From Symbiodinium microadriaticum (taxonomy: Eukaryota > Sar > Dinophyceae > Suessiales > Symbiodiniaceae), in NCBI GenBank assembly GCA_001939145.1, contig LSRX01000076.1, positions 342,848 to 406,847 of the forward strand: a stretch of 64,000 bases of DNA. The letters are read 5' to 3'. Below, in pieces: positions 20,860 to 30,530 of this stretch (the first letter of the stretch is position 1; every line of letters begins with the position of its first letter). The notes under the pieces are model-generated. The model searched no databases, had not been told where the DNA came from, and was given only the letters and a program-made list of their open reading frames with translations. A program made the translations under genes and the position numbers.

Positions 20860-20971
20860 CTAGGTTCCCCAGTAGTACCCTTTTGCCCTTTTTCTTTTTT
20901 GGTTCCCTTATTAAAACCAAATAGTAGCAAAAAGGGTACCCTTATTGTTAAGGGGCTACTGGGGAACCTAG
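20860..20971 (+). mobile_element. Family E hairpin MITE
   Basis: Defines family E: CTAGGTTCCCCAGTAGTACC with a near-perfect complement ending CTACTGGGGAACCTAG, and an inner GGGTACC / CTTTTGCCC stem. CCTTCTAG appears immediately on both sides, a possible 8-base target duplication. Confidence 0.88.
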
Positions 20972-21200
20972 CCTTCTAGATCCCCTAAACTCCATAAACC
21001 CTAAACCCTAAACCTTGCCCTCTAGGGAACCCCTTAAAGAAGCCTCTGGGGAACCCTGTAAAGATGGGATATCGAGGGGGGCTTCAGATTCGGAGAAGCT
21101 CCCGTTGCTTCGGAACTTTAAACAAGGACCACATGAACCCTTAAATGTAGGGGCCCCTATACCCCGTACAGTATACTCTGAATAAACGAATGCTATTTGA

Positions 21201-21313
21201 CCTTGGATACTGCCTTCACTCAGTAACAGTTGGGTAATATTCATACTATGGATATATCAGGCTCTTAACAGTAGCCCGAGTATAGACAATTCCTGTATGG
21301 GGGCAGTACCCAA
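21201..21313. mobile_element. Family L hairpin element
   Basis: TTGGATACTGCCTTCACTCAG, AACAGTTGGGTAATATTC, then TGTATGGGGGCAGTACCCAA. Same outer GGATACTGCC / GGCAGTACCC pair as the 17190 copy. Confidence 0.65.
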
Positions 21314-21394
21314 CCTAAACCCTAGACAGTAGGGAAGGATTCTGCTTTCGTTCCGACGACCTCGGTCCCCCACACAGCTCTCCACGTGAGGATT

Positions 21395-21490
21395 AGAGTT
21401 TAGGGTGTAGGATTTGGGGTTTAGGGCTCAGGGTTTGGGGGTTTAGGGGTTAGAGGGTCGGGTTTCGTAATTTAGCGTTTAGGGCTTAGC
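21395..21490 (+). repeat. Degenerate TTTAGGG array
   Basis: GTTTAGGGTGTAGG and GGGGTTTAGGG units. Confidence 0.82.
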
Positions 21491-21704
21491 ACGAACTTGA
21501 TAACCCCAAACCCTGCAAGGAACCTCTGATAACCCCTTACGGTCCGTAATTGAGGTTATATGGGTCATATTCGAAGGTAGTTAGGGGGTCTAGGTAAACC
21601 CTGAACCCATTTTTCCGGTAGTTAGATCCAGGTTTTGGGTGTTAGCATCGAATAGAGGCTGAAAGGAATTCCCAACACTATTCCTTAGGGTTCCTTGTTA
21701 TAAA

Positions 21705-21870
21705 CACCCTAAACCCTATAAGCCCTAAACGCCCCTTAAAACAAACCTTAGAGGGCCTTGCTCCCTATACCCAAAAACTATGAATCCCCAAATGATAGAA
21801 GAAAAACACTAAACCCTAAACCCTAAACCCCAAGCCCTAAACCCTAAACCCTAAGCCCTAACCCAAAAAG
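21705..21870 (-). repeat. CCCTAAA clusters
   Basis: Two clusters (21705-21740, 21808-21868) split by unique DNA. CAAACCTTAGAGGGCC is repeated on each side (21740 and 21880). Confidence 0.85.
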
Positions 21871-21928
21871 GCCCCCAAAACCTTAGAGGGCCCTGGCCCA
21901 CTGGCACCCGGAGACGCAGGACTCCCTC

Positions 21929-22068
21929 GTTCTTAGTAGGGAATGGGGGAATGGATCCCTAGGATAGTCCCTTAAGGTTAGGGTTTAGGGTTTAGGGCTT
22001 AGGGTTTAAGGTTTAAGGTCCCCCAAAGTAGTCCCAATAACCCATTCCCCCATTCCCTACTAAGAACC
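21929..22068. mobile_element. Single hairpin element O with heptamer core
   Basis: GTTCTTAGTAGGGAATGGGG at 21929 has an exact complement ending at 22068 (about 25 pairs). The loop holds TTTAGGG repeats (21977-22018) flanked by a second pair GTCCCTTAAGG / GGTCCCCC. The strongest single inverted repeat in the window, with one visible copy. Confidence 0.8.
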
Positions 22069-22152
22069 AGTCAGAGGAGATCTACAGTGCGCACAACACG
22101 GGCACAGCCAGGGCCTCAGCCGGGAGCCTGACGAGCTCGGGTTTGGGCCTAG

Positions 22153-22181
22153 AGGATATAATATATTATATTATTTATGTG

Positions 22182-22233
<52 letters not shown>
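22153..22233. repeat. (TA)n and (GA)n microsatellite
   Basis: TATATATA then about 15 AG units, then AGATAGAGAG; ends directly in TTTAGGG repeats. Confidence 0.93.
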
Positions 22234-22239
<6 letters not shown>

Positions 22240-22242
<3 letters not shown>

Positions 22243-22392
22243 GGTTTAGGGTTTAGGATTTGGGGTTGGGGTTGAGGGCTTGAGGAAGCTTAGTGGCTTA
22301 GTGCTTAGTTCAGGATTGAGTGTCTCGAGTTTAGGGACACCTCGCTACTTGCGCGTGAGGAAGGGTTTAGGGTTTCGGGTTAGGGTTTCGTT
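22240..22392 (+). repeat. Degenerate TTTAGGG array
   Basis: Clean for two units, then GTTGGGGTTGAGGG-type erosion. Confidence 0.82.
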
Positions 22393-22872
22393 CTCGTTTA
22401 TCGCCGCTTCAACTAGAGCTTTTTGTCTATGATTGCTCGGTGTTGGTCTGACTTGAGAATTCAAACTGGGTTTTCACATGTTTCGTGTTCCACGGAAATG
22501 CAGGTCAAGGCGTGCACAGGTTTTGGATTCCGTATTGTAGCGATCATCCCGAAAGTTCATAGATTCCCCGGACCGCTGCACGTACTGACTGAAGAGCACC
22601 AGGTGTAGTTGCTCGGCTATTAATGAGGAAACGTCCCCAACCTTAAACCCTAAACCCTAAACACCCGAACAGAGCATCCTGTCTCTTGTACTTCCCCGAC
22701 CCCAACCCCTGCCTAAACCCTTTTGTGCTTCTGAGCCGGTGCGAGGTGCGAGGAAAGGACCCTGAACAAATACAAGTTTAGTGATGATCGTGATCGAAAC
22801 CGTAGTTATGAAAATAATAGCAATACTGATCATACCTGTCACTCTAAGAATGACAGTTACAACGTAACAGTA
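22393..22872. other. Unique stretch, no supported gene
   Basis: The frame 22423-22608 (plus, 61 codons) is open but has no motif. A short CCCTAAA run is at 22640-22662. Confidence 0.4.
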
Positions 22873-23083
22873 TATCTGTCCGTCTATCTATCATATCTAT
22901 CGATCTATCGATCTATCGATCTATCTATGTATCTATCTATCTATGTATCTACCTATCCATCTATCTATCTATCTATCTATCTGTCTGTCTATCTATCTAT
23001 CTATCTAGCTATCTATCTATCTATCTAGCTAGCTAGCTAGCTATCTATCTATCTATCTATCTAGCTATCTATCTAGACAGCAC
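22873..23083. repeat. (ATCT)n compound microsatellite
   Basis: About 200 bp of ATCT with ATCG, CTGT and AGCT variants, including a TAGCTAGC palindromic run (23026-23044). Confidence 0.95.
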
Positions 23084-23394
23084 GAGGAGTACTACTAATC
23101 GGAAGAGTAAGGCTTAAACCTAAAGCCCCATGAACCTGGAAGCTGCTTCTTCAAGCTCGGCAAAGGCCCCGCGCGTTCCTGCTGCGAAGGCGGATCTCGG
23201 AAAATGTTGAAGCACCCAAAACTAGTACAGGATAAAGTTTTTTTATTATGTACGGACATTAACATAAGCCTTTTACCCAGCCATGAACCTGTGAGTAGAG
23301 GGCATAGGGATAAAGGTTAAGGGTCTTGGGGTTTCAGTGGCAACTGGTCAAGCAGACGCTGCTTTATGCACTTGCTCCTGAAATCCGAAGCCAG
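23084..23394. other. Unique stretch, nothing recognised
   Basis: No open frame of interest; isolated CCCTAAA-like words only. Confidence 0.4.
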
Positions 23395-23475
23395 CTCTAG
23401 GGTTTAGGGTTTAGGATTTAGGGGTTTAGGGTCTAGGGGTTTAGGGTTTAGGGGTTTAGGGTTCAGGGTTTCGGG
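23395..23475 (+). repeat. Telomere-like TTTAGGGG array
   Basis: Heptamer/octamer alternation (GGGGTTTAGGG). Confidence 0.9.
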
Positions 23476-23620
23476 TTCCTTCACGACATTCCCAGCATCT
23501 TCAACCACGGAAGGCGGAGATGCGCTTGCTGCCGGATCCTAAAGAGATACTTGGGGACAGGAAGCGCCTCTGAGCCAGGACTCCTGCACAGAGAATTCGA
23601 GGTAGAAAGGGTTTAGGGCT

Positions 23621-23701
23621 TACCTAGACCCCAAAGAACCTACCTTTTTAAGGAATCATAGTATGGAACCCTAAAAAAAGAGGTTCTTTGGGGTCCAGGT
23701 A
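23621..23701 (-). mobile_element. Family D hairpin MITE
   Basis: Arm TACCTAGACCCCAAAGAACC with complement GGTTCTTTGGGGTCCAGGTA; 81 bp with a short core ATCATAGTATGGAACC. Ends TACCT / AGGTA. Confidence 0.86.
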
Positions 23702-23789
23702 GAGTAGGTGTCGGGGCTGAGGAATGAGAACAATCAGAGCACCCAGACCCTAAACCGAAGCCCCTTTCCCCAAAACAGATGCCAGGGGC

Positions 23790-23885
23790 CTAGGTCCTTT
23801 GGTGGGCCCTTTCTGGTTCCCGATTAAAGCTACCCAGTACCACAAAAGGAGCCCTTCTTTAAACCCAGGTTACTGGACATCCTAG
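23790..23885. mobile_element. Possible family E relative
   Basis: GGCCTAGGTCCTTTGGTGGG on the left and CCCAGGTTACTGGACATCCTAG on the right pair only partly. GGTTCCCGATTAAAGC resembles the family E core. Could be a separate family. Confidence 0.35.
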
Positions 23886-24058
23886 ACAGTGGTTCATTTG
23901 TAAGCAGTCAAGTCAAAGCTGTCTTTTCAGCGACTGTTTCGCTCTTTTGCCGGGAACCTGATCTTAGACATAAGCCACATCCTACAGAGCACCGAAGGAT
24001 CACAAGAGTTACCCGAGATGCTTCAGCCCTCAGCCACCAGACTCCGAACCATACCATA

Positions 24059-24175
24059 CTATAGGGGCCTTGAGCACCCAATTACGTAGTAAGCTCGTTG
24101 CTTGAGGCTCCTGATTATACTTACTTATATATTAAGTACTATATCCCCTAACCCCAATCCAATAATTAATGCATT
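24059..24175 (+). mobile_element. Family F element, diverged
   Basis: CTATAGGGGCCTTGAGCACCC on the left and CCCCAATCCAATAATTAATG on the right; the core is altered but keeps GGCTCCTGATTATAC. Confidence 0.55.
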
Positions 24176-24748
24176 ACGGCTCTTGCGTTAGCTCCATGAA
24201 AACAAAGCCGTAGGCGTGCCCTTCAAGACAACCTCGGTAAACCACATGCGAGAGGCCGCAGCAGTCTCACCTCCCTCAGGGCACAAGTGTCTCTGTTAGG
24301 GTTTAGGGTTTAGGGTTTAGGGTTGAGGGTTTAGGGTTTAGGGTTTGGGGTTTAGGGTTTAGGGTTTACGTCGATTCTGTGGGATAAGGGTGCAAAGGTT
24401 GCAATGAGCCACACGTCTTTGCCATGTGGGGTTTGCGGGTATCTGTGTGGCTCAAGACTTCGATGGTGATTGCGGGTACTTCGAGGGTCTCATCGCAGAG
24501 AATACACGTTCAGCTTGAGGCTGCCTTTTGCTTGGCATGGGGCGGCCGACAGCATAGAGCATCCCTTCAACTACCAAAACCTCCTTTTCTGTAGAGCCTC
24601 TAGGAATTCCAGATTACGGCTGATAAAAAGAGCCTGCAATTGATTAGGTTATGGCAGCTTAAGGTCGTTATCCGAAAAGCATATCAGCAGTGCCACGCCA
24701 GAGCTCGAATCCTCAGGACTCGGACACAGTCTCAGTAAGCCTTGGTAG
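24176..24748. other. Unique stretch around a TTTAGGG array
   Basis: The array 24296-24370 is nearly pure. On both sides the DNA is unique with no frame over 60 codons. Confidence 0.5.
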
Positions 24749-24878
24749 TAATGTCCCCGGGTAGGTAACCTTTAAGCTTTTTTGGGCGGTACTATAATCC
24801 CTAAGTATTCTCAAAGTTTGCAGGTTAACCTTTACTTGCAAAGGTTACCGATTAACCTTACCTTCTCCTAGGATACAG
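24749..24878 (+). mobile_element. Family J element, longest copy
   Basis: GTAGGTAACCTTTAAGCTTTT, ACTATAATCCCTAAGTATTC, then GGTTAACCTTTACTTGCAAAG, GGTTACC and CTAGGATAC. Here AGGTAACC and GGTTACC give a true inverted pair. Confidence 0.6.
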
Positions 24879-25030
24879 GGTTTAGGATGTTTAGGGTTTA
24901 TAAGGTTTAGGAAGAAAGCTGGAATGCTGCACACTTCACGGCACATTGGAAGGGCTGCCCCCGGAAGGGTCAGCAAGCTTGCGTCTTCGTCAAGTGGTAG
25001 AAATTTCAGGCCCGGGTTCACTCCAGGGTT

Positions 25031-25125
25031 TACCTGGACCCTGAAGAACCTCCCTTTTTTAGGGCTCCTTAGTTTGGCTTCCTTATCTAAGTCCTTAAAC
25101 AGGTAGGTTCCTTGGGGTCTAGGTA
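25031..25125 (+). mobile_element. Family D hairpin MITE
   Basis: TACCTGGACCCTGAAGAACC to GGTTCCTTGGGGTCTAGGTA. The core GGGCTCCTTAGTTTGGCTTCC is about 14 bases longer than in the 23621 copy. Confidence 0.86.
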
Positions 25126-25134
25126 GGTTCTAGA

Positions 25135-25300
25135 GTTTATCATGGTCTGGAGTTTGCAGTCTAGGGTCCAGGGTTCAGGGTCTACAGCTGAAGGTCTCTA
25201 GTTTGGAGTTTAGGGTTTAGGGTTTAGGTATGTTTCGGGTTTAGGGTTAAGGGATGTTTAGGGTTTAGGGTCTAGGGTTTAGGGTTTAGGGTCTAGGCTA
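25135..25300 (+). repeat. TTTAGGG array
   Basis: Eroded left half (GGAGTTTGCAGTC units), clean right half with GGGTCTAGGG. Confidence 0.85.
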
Positions 25301-25900
25301 GCTCGAAGTCTTTTCTCCCTAGACCCTCCATCTACCCTTTGTCCTGCCGGAATACTGCTTACCATGAGGGACCAACTCCCCTACTTACGGCTACGAAAAG
25401 GGTCCTGTTTGCAAGTCCTTCCTCTGTGAGGTTTATGTTACGGAGATACTTGGGCTTTCTGGACCTGCCAAATGGCATCAGCACAACGCAGACGCAGCAC
25501 GGGAGGCACGGAAAAGCGGTATGCCAGGCAGTGTTGCTTTGGGATGTTCACAGGTCAGGGTCGGAGCGATGATGGGTGCCTGTCTACTTAGCCCGTGCGT
25601 TTAGGGTGTAGGGTTTAGGGGGTGTGCTGGGCACATCATCCCTAAACCCTAAACTCTAAACCTAAACCATGGAAGAGGCTTTCTAATCGAACGGTGCCCT
25701 TTTGGCTCGGGTTCCAACTGCAGCTTGGCGCATGGCCAAGTTCCTTGCAAACGACTGAACCGATGCGCAGGGGCCTGAGCATGAGGTTACGAAACCCGTA
25801 AACTCTAAACCCCATACCTTAAACCCTACACTGGCAGGCCCTACACCTGAGGCTATACACCCCAAGCCCTCAGCACTAAACCCAAGTTTCTCACTTTTGC
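25301..25900. other. Unique stretch, weak open frames
   Basis: The frames 25339-25572 (plus, 77 codons) and 25683-25913 (minus, 76 codons) lack motifs. CTAGACCCTCCATCTACCC at 25318 recurs at 43150, an otherwise unexplained shared word. Confidence 0.4.
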
Positions 25901-25979
25901 TGCGGAAACACACCTAAACATGAGGATCCCCAACTATAGGTCGTTCTAGAATCCCCCATTATCGCCCCCCCCCCTTGTA

Positions 25980-26130
25980 CTCCTACCCCTAAGCCCCTAA
26001 ACCCTACACCCCTAAACCCTAAACCCCTTAAGCCCTAAACCCCTAAACCCCTAGGGTTTACTAAACCCCTAAACCCCTAAACCCCTAAACCCTATTCCCT
26101 AAACCCTTAAGCCCTAAACTCAAGGCCTAG
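25980..26130 (-). repeat. CCCCTAAA octamer array
   Basis: Octamers with a CTAGGGTTTACTAAACCC switch at 26053. Confidence 0.9.
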
Positions 26131-26207
26131 GCCGCCCAACTGCAGAGCCCTGGCCTGCCCTGCAGAATTTAATGCGAATGAGTTTAGAGCTGAAGCCCCT
26201 AAGAGGA

Positions 26208-26303
26208 ACCCTAGGGCTCCAAGTATACAAATAGTACCTACTTTGGGGTCTAAAGTCTGTAAATAGTACCTACTTTGGGCTATTTGGAGCCCCAGGGGAA
26301 TAG
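26208..26303. mobile_element. Single hairpin element with direct repeats
   Basis: CCCTAGGGCTCCAA pairs with TTGGAGCCCCAGGG. Between them AAATAGTACCTACTTTGGG occurs twice, 40 bp apart. Confidence 0.6.
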
Positions 26304-26336
26304 GTTTAGGGTTTAGGGTTTAGGGTTTAGGGAATT
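26300..26336 (+). repeat. Short pure TTTAGGG array
   Basis: Four to five perfect heptamers. Confidence 0.93.
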
Positions 26337-26640
26337 TGTTTGGGTGGCTTGGCCGACTCAGACACATCCGGGGGGGGGGGGGTGAAACACAAGAGGCCCA
26401 CCACCATCGGGCTAGAGCAGCTATTCGCCATGCTGCTGTACACCCGAAGGTGCGCTATTGCCAAAGACTCGCGCCAACGCGCTATTCCACAGCAAACCCT
26501 AAACCCCAAACCCGAAACCCTCAACGCCGCGAGTTTTTGTTGGCGGGGAGGGGGCCCTCTCAATGATCCGAGGCTCCCCAGCGCTTGTGGCCTTTGCCAC
26601 TTTACTTGCCTTGTCACAAGGCACCCTGCTGGGGCTGTGG
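26337..26640. other. GC-rich unique island, no supported gene
   Basis: Frames of 76-112 codons are open in three registers over the same bases. Two cross a G run (26371-26382). No motif. Confidence 0.4.
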
Positions 26641-26830
26641 GGTTTAGACTTGAGGGTTTAGGGTTTAGTAGGGGTTAGGGGCTTAGGGTTGAGAGAGTTG
26701 AGGATTCACATAGGGTTGAGGGTTGGGGCTTAGGGGTTGGAGCTCGCGATTAAGGGTTCAGAGTTTGGCTGGGGGCTTGTGATCGTTCTTATGGTTTCGT
26801 GATGCTTATAGGGTTCAGGGTTTAGAGCTT
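26641..26830 (+). repeat. Eroded TTTAGGG array
   Basis: GGGGTTAGGGGCTTAGGG and GAGGGTTGGGG words, identity falling to the right. Confidence 0.75.
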
Positions 26831-26871
26831 TGGGATCTTCAACTGCCTCCTCTGCATGCCAGTCTTAGCTC

Positions 26872-27069
26872 TTATGCAGACTCTTCTGATGTGTTGACGC
26901 GGAGGCTTTTACTGAAGCTTTTGAGATACATCTCTGGCCATGATACATAAGCATCACACCTGCTATCTTTATTAATTACTATCCTTAAGTTCGTCTTGTT
27001 CATGTCGGATTGCTCTGCTTGCAATGCTTTGCCCATGGCACTGCGGCGAGGCATCTTTCGTTGACTCAC
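26872..27069 (-). CDS. Unassigned hydrophilic open frame
   Basis: I recognise no family. The minus-strand frame of 65 codons begins with GTG at 27069 and ends at 26872, in unique DNA without heptamers. The product is basic and polar (KMPRRSAMGKALQ, then NKTNLRIVINKDSR, then SWPEMYLKSFSKSLR, with an acidic tail NTSEES). That composition differs from the Pro/Leu/Asn-rich translations of the surrounding repeats, which is the only argument for coding. Without an ATG it would have to be an exon rather than a complete gene. A 198-base opening by chance is not rare. Confidence 0.17.
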   Translation of the reverse strand: MSQRKMPRRSAMGKALQAEQSDMNKTNLRIVINKDSRCDAYVSWPEMYLKSFSKSLRVNTSEESA

Positions 27070-27146
27070 TACCCAGAGTGCCTAGCACCCGTGAATTGAG
27101 GAGCGTACCATACCACACGGTAAATCATGTGATTGGTCTCCTTATC

Positions 27147-27435
27147 CCCCTAAGCCCTAAACCCCAAACCCTAAACCCGTACCCTTAAACCCTCAACCCT
27201 CAACCCTAAGCCCCAAACCCTAAACCCCAAACCCTAAACCCCAAACTCTAATTAAACCCGAACCCTCAAACCCTAAACCCCAAACCCTAAACCCCAAACC
27301 CTATACCCCCAACCCTAAACCCCAAACCCTAAACCCCCAAACCCTAAACCCTACACGCCAAAACCCCTAAAACCCTAAACCCTACACCCCAAAACCCCGA
27401 AACCCTAAACCTCAAGCCCTCAACCCTAAACCCCG
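27147..27435 (-). repeat. CCCTAAA / CCCCAAA array
   Basis: Higher-order unit CCCTAAACCCCAAA repeated about ten times; eroded right end. Confidence 0.92.
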
Positions 27436-27546
27436 AACCATGCACGTTTGGGGGCTCGGGCCGCGGCTCTCGGACGTCGGGGTAGGGTCCGTCCAGGGAT
27501 CTAGCACGGACCCTGAACGGCATCTCTCTCAAGGACGACATGAACC

Positions 27547-27622
27547 CCGGGGTTTAGGGTTTAGGGTTTTAGGGGTTTAGGGGTTTAAGGTTGTTTAGGT
27601 TTAGGGTTTAAGGCTCAGTTAC
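27547..27622 (+). repeat. TTTAGGG array
   Basis: Faces the 27147 array across 110 bp of GC-rich unique DNA (27436-27546). Confidence 0.9.
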
Positions 27623-27690
27623 CATAGAGGGATTCATAGAAAAAGGGTATAGGGCCCCTGCTTATAAGAGTCATGTGGTCCTTGACGTCA
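27610..27690 (+). mobile_element. Family P element
   Basis: GGATTCATAGAAAAAGGGTA, AGGGCCCCTGCTTATAAGAG, then TGTGGTCCTTGACG. Shared with 29700, 38225 and 56678. Confidence 0.5.
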
Positions 27691-27779
27691 ACCTTACAAG
27701 CCTCTGAAGACCCAGACCTTATCAACCCAAGAAGCCCGAAACCTTTCTCGAGTCCCTCTAAGCCCGAAGTCGCGGTTCA

Positions 27780-27828
27780 GAGTGTAGGGTCTAGGGTCTA
27801 GGGTTTAGGGTTTGGTTTAGGGTTTAGG
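27780..27828 (+). repeat. TTTAGGG array abutting the assembly gap
   Basis: GGGTCTAGGG then heptamers up to the first N; it probably continues into the gap. Confidence 0.88.
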
Positions 27829-28249
27829 NNNNNNNNNNNNNNNNNNNNNNNNNNNNNNNNNNNNNNNNNNNNNNNNNNNNNNNNNNNNNNNNNNNNNNNN
27901 NNNNNNNNNNNNNNNNNNNNNNNNNNNNNNNNNNNNNNNNNNNNNNNNNNNNNNNNNNNNNNNNNNNNNNNNNNNNNNNNNNNNNNNNNNNNNNNNNNNN
28001 NNNNNNNNNNNNNNNNNNNNNNNNNNNNNNNNNNNNNNNNNNNNNNNNNNNNNNNNNNNNNNNNNNNNNNNNNNNNNNNNNNNNNNNNNNNNNNNNNNNN
28101 NNNNNNNNNNNNNNNNNNNNNNNNNNNNNNNNNNNNNNNNNNNNNNNNNNNNNNNNNNNNNNNNNNNNNNNNNNNNNNNNNNNNNNNNNNNNNNNNNNNN
28201 NNNNNNNNNNNNNNNNNNNNNNNNNNNNNNNNNNNNNNNNNNNNNNNNN
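27829..28249. other. Assembly gap (421 N)
   Basis: Unknown sequence. The left flank is telomere-like repeat and the right flank is GC-rich unique DNA, so a collapsed repeat is likely. Confidence 0.99.
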
Positions 28250-28344
28250 TGTAATTTTTCTAGGGGCCCGGGAAACCTAGGGGGTCTTGTGCGCCCCCCA
28301 AGCCCTGCGCACAGGGGGGCTGATCGTGTGAGGCAAGCAGAAAA

Positions 28345-28565
28345 AGGAGCCCTAAACCCGAAGCCCTAAAACCCTGAGCCCTAAGCCCTAAAACCCTCAA
28401 CTCAAAGCCCTCAAACTCTGAACCCTGAACCCCTAAACCCCTAAAACCCTAAGCCCTAAAACAATAAGCCCTAAAACCCTAAAGCCCTAAACCCCTAAAG
28501 CCCTAAGCCCTAAAACAATAAGCCCTAAAACCCTAAAGCCCTAAGCCCTAAAGCTCCAAACCCTT
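28345..28565 (-). repeat. CCCTAAAA octamer array
   Basis: CCCTAAGCCCTAAAACAATA is repeated (28440 and 28505), so a block of about 65 bp has been duplicated. Confidence 0.92.
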
Positions 28566-28641
28566 CCCTGGCCTGGCACGGAACCCCGAAGCCACTGAGG
28601 TGGGCCGCCGAGTCGAGCCACCTGGCCGTGAAGCACTGGGG

Positions 28642-29060
28642 ATGGGTTTAGGGTTTCAGGGTTTAGGGTGTAGGCTTGGAGGTTGTTTTCAGGGCTTTAG
28701 GGTTTAAGGTGTTTGACTTTAGGGTTTCGGGTTTTAGGGCTTTAGGGTTGGAGGTTTTAGGGCTGATAGGGTATCAGGGTTTAGGTTTTAAGGTTGTTAT
28801 GGCTTAGGGCTTTAGGCTTCAAGGTTGTTAGGGTTTAGGGTTTTAGGGTTTAGGCTTTTGGGTTTTGGGTTTTAGGGTTTAGGGTTCAAGGTTTTTGGAA
28901 TTTAGGGTTTTAGGGTTTAGGCTTTGAGGTTGTTAGGGTTTAGGATTTTCAGATTTAAGGTGTTGGGTTTTAGGACTTTAGGGTTTTGGGTTTTAGGGTT
29001 TAGGGTTTAAGGGTTTAAGGTTTTGGGGCTTAGGGTTTTAGGGTTAGGGTTTAGACTAGA
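28642..29060 (+). repeat. Longest TTTAGGG array
   Basis: Over 400 bp of degenerate octamer-rich units with a loose longer period (TTTAGGCTT(C/T)(A/G)AGGTTG at about 28808 and 28918). Faces the 28345 array. Confidence 0.93.
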
Positions 29061-29146
29061 GTGTCTTGCGTAGAAGCCAGACAGTTGGGACATCATCATC
29101 CTCTTTCCCTAGAGCACAGGGAATCCTAGCACTAATCATCCTAAAC

Positions 29147-29315
29147 CTTGGATACTGCCCCCACTCTGTAACACTTAGATAAGATTTACAATGTATTTCT
29201 ATAGAGCATTTTGATCTGGCCCTACACCCTAAATCCTAAACCCTAGACTAGACCCAAAATCCTAAGCCCCAAACCCTAAACCCTTGTATAGACTGCTACT
29301 GGTGGCAGTGCTAGA
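29147..29315. mobile_element. Family L element interrupted by heptamers
   Basis: TTGGATACTGCCCCCACTCTG and TAACACTTAGATAAGATT on the left. A CCCTAAA-like block (29222-29284) lies in the middle and TGGTGGCAGTGCTAG on the right. Confidence 0.5.
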
Positions 29316-29421
29316 GGCCTGTAATCATATAGTATATACGTTGGCCCCAAAGTACCTATCTAGGGACTACTTTAAGGCCAAAGCGGGTCCTATTTGGATA
29401 CATGGATCACCCTTACGGCCT

Positions 29422-29526
29422 TACGGTTGATGATATAACTCCTGCATTACCCGTAAGAAGGAAGATACCATAATTCCATAGTTTTGGGTCCATAAGGTAA
29501 TGCAGGATTTACATCATCAACAGTTA
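29422..29526 (-). mobile_element. Family A hairpin MITE
   Basis: Complete copy, TACGGTTGATGATATAAC to CATCAACAGTTA, lying between unique DNA and a family L element region. Confidence 0.88.
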
Positions 29527-29699
29527 AGGAAGCCTAATCCATGGTCCAACTTTCTGGTTTTGCTGGAGTGACAGGATGTCGTGGGTAATGAATCCTAAAG
29601 GATTTAAGTTCCGATACGATAACTGGGTCCTTGTTGGATACAATTTTACATTTTCATTATAAAGAAAGTTTAACATTGATTAAAATGGTCACTTTCAAT
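29527..29699. other. Unique stretch, nothing recognised
   Basis: AT-rich segment 29640-29700 without frames or repeats. Confidence 0.4.
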
Positions 29700-29790
29700 A
29701 TAGCCCCAACAGTGAACCAGATAAAGGGGTTCATATTATGAGGGTATAGGGCCCCCCCCTACTCTTAAGGGCCATTTGGTCCGCAAGGTG
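29700..29790 (+). mobile_element. Family P element
   Basis: AAAGGGGTTCATATTATGAGG, TAGGGCCCCCCCCTACTC, then ATTTGGTCCGCAAGG. Confidence 0.5.
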
Positions 29791-29912
29791 CTTTTACCGT
29801 GTGTGTCCAAACCGCGTGTAGGGTGTGGGCCCAGCTACAATCCCGAAGAGCCTGTTGAGATTGTTACAGGCTTGTAGCCTTAAGCCACAGATCTGCCCTA
29901 AAACCTACACCC

Positions 29913-30010
29913 GAGAGAGCCAAATTAAGGAATATATACCTTCAATCGTAATATTAAGGTCCCTAGAACTTAAGGTATATTCCTTATTTAAGGGGTATTG
30001 GGCTCTCTGG
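29913..30010. mobile_element. Family K hairpin element
   Basis: GAGAGAGCCAAATTAAGGAA on the left, TATTCCTTATTTAAGG and TTGGGCTCTC on the right. TAAGGAATATATACCTT pairs with AAGGTATATTCCTTA. Confidence 0.7.
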
Positions 30011-30423
30011 GGCCCTAAGAGGCTTTATCCAGCAGAACCTTCAGATCCTTCACCGGGAGGAGGTCTTGCAGTCAGTGACGCAGTCAGCCACGGAGCATCT
30101 TGGAAAAAAGGGGTGCTTCAAAGGATTCAAAAAGGGTTTGGGGTTTAGGGTTTAGGGTTGTGCTTCTGCAAAACCCGATGTTCGGCTTTATTAAGGCGTA
30201 TACGATGCTTGCAGCATATCCCAAACCGCAAACCTTACGCCTCACAGCTTGCATCTGGCCCAGGCACAGCGTGGATGACACCATCCTCGATCCGGCATCA
30301 GCATCTGTGGCTGTGGATGGCTTCGGCTCCAGGCTCCACATTTTCAGCTGCCCGTCTTTGCTCCTTGCAGGTGTTCGGCATACGCAGGCTTCAAGGTGTA
30401 CGGAGAAGATGGGACGTGAGATG
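30011..30423. other. Unique island with overlapping frames
   Basis: Frames 30084-30341 (minus, 85 codons), 30100-30426 and 30158-30568 (plus, 108 and 136 codons) are open together. The longest runs through a family F element into a CCCTAAA block, so its length is not evidence of coding. No motif. Confidence 0.4.
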
Positions 30424-30530
30424 TAATATAGGGGCCTTAATAATTAGAATACGATTTTGGGGTATATTCTTCTGTAATTATCATAAGGAACCCGCAAAAG
30501 ACTATAGATCACTATTAGCTCCTATATTAA
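30424..30530 (-). mobile_element. Family F hairpin MITE
   Basis: TAATATAGGGGCCTTAATAATTA to ATTAGCTCCTATATTA, reverse orientation core (TTATCATAAGGAACCC). Ends 2 bp before a CCCTAAA block. Confidence 0.78.
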
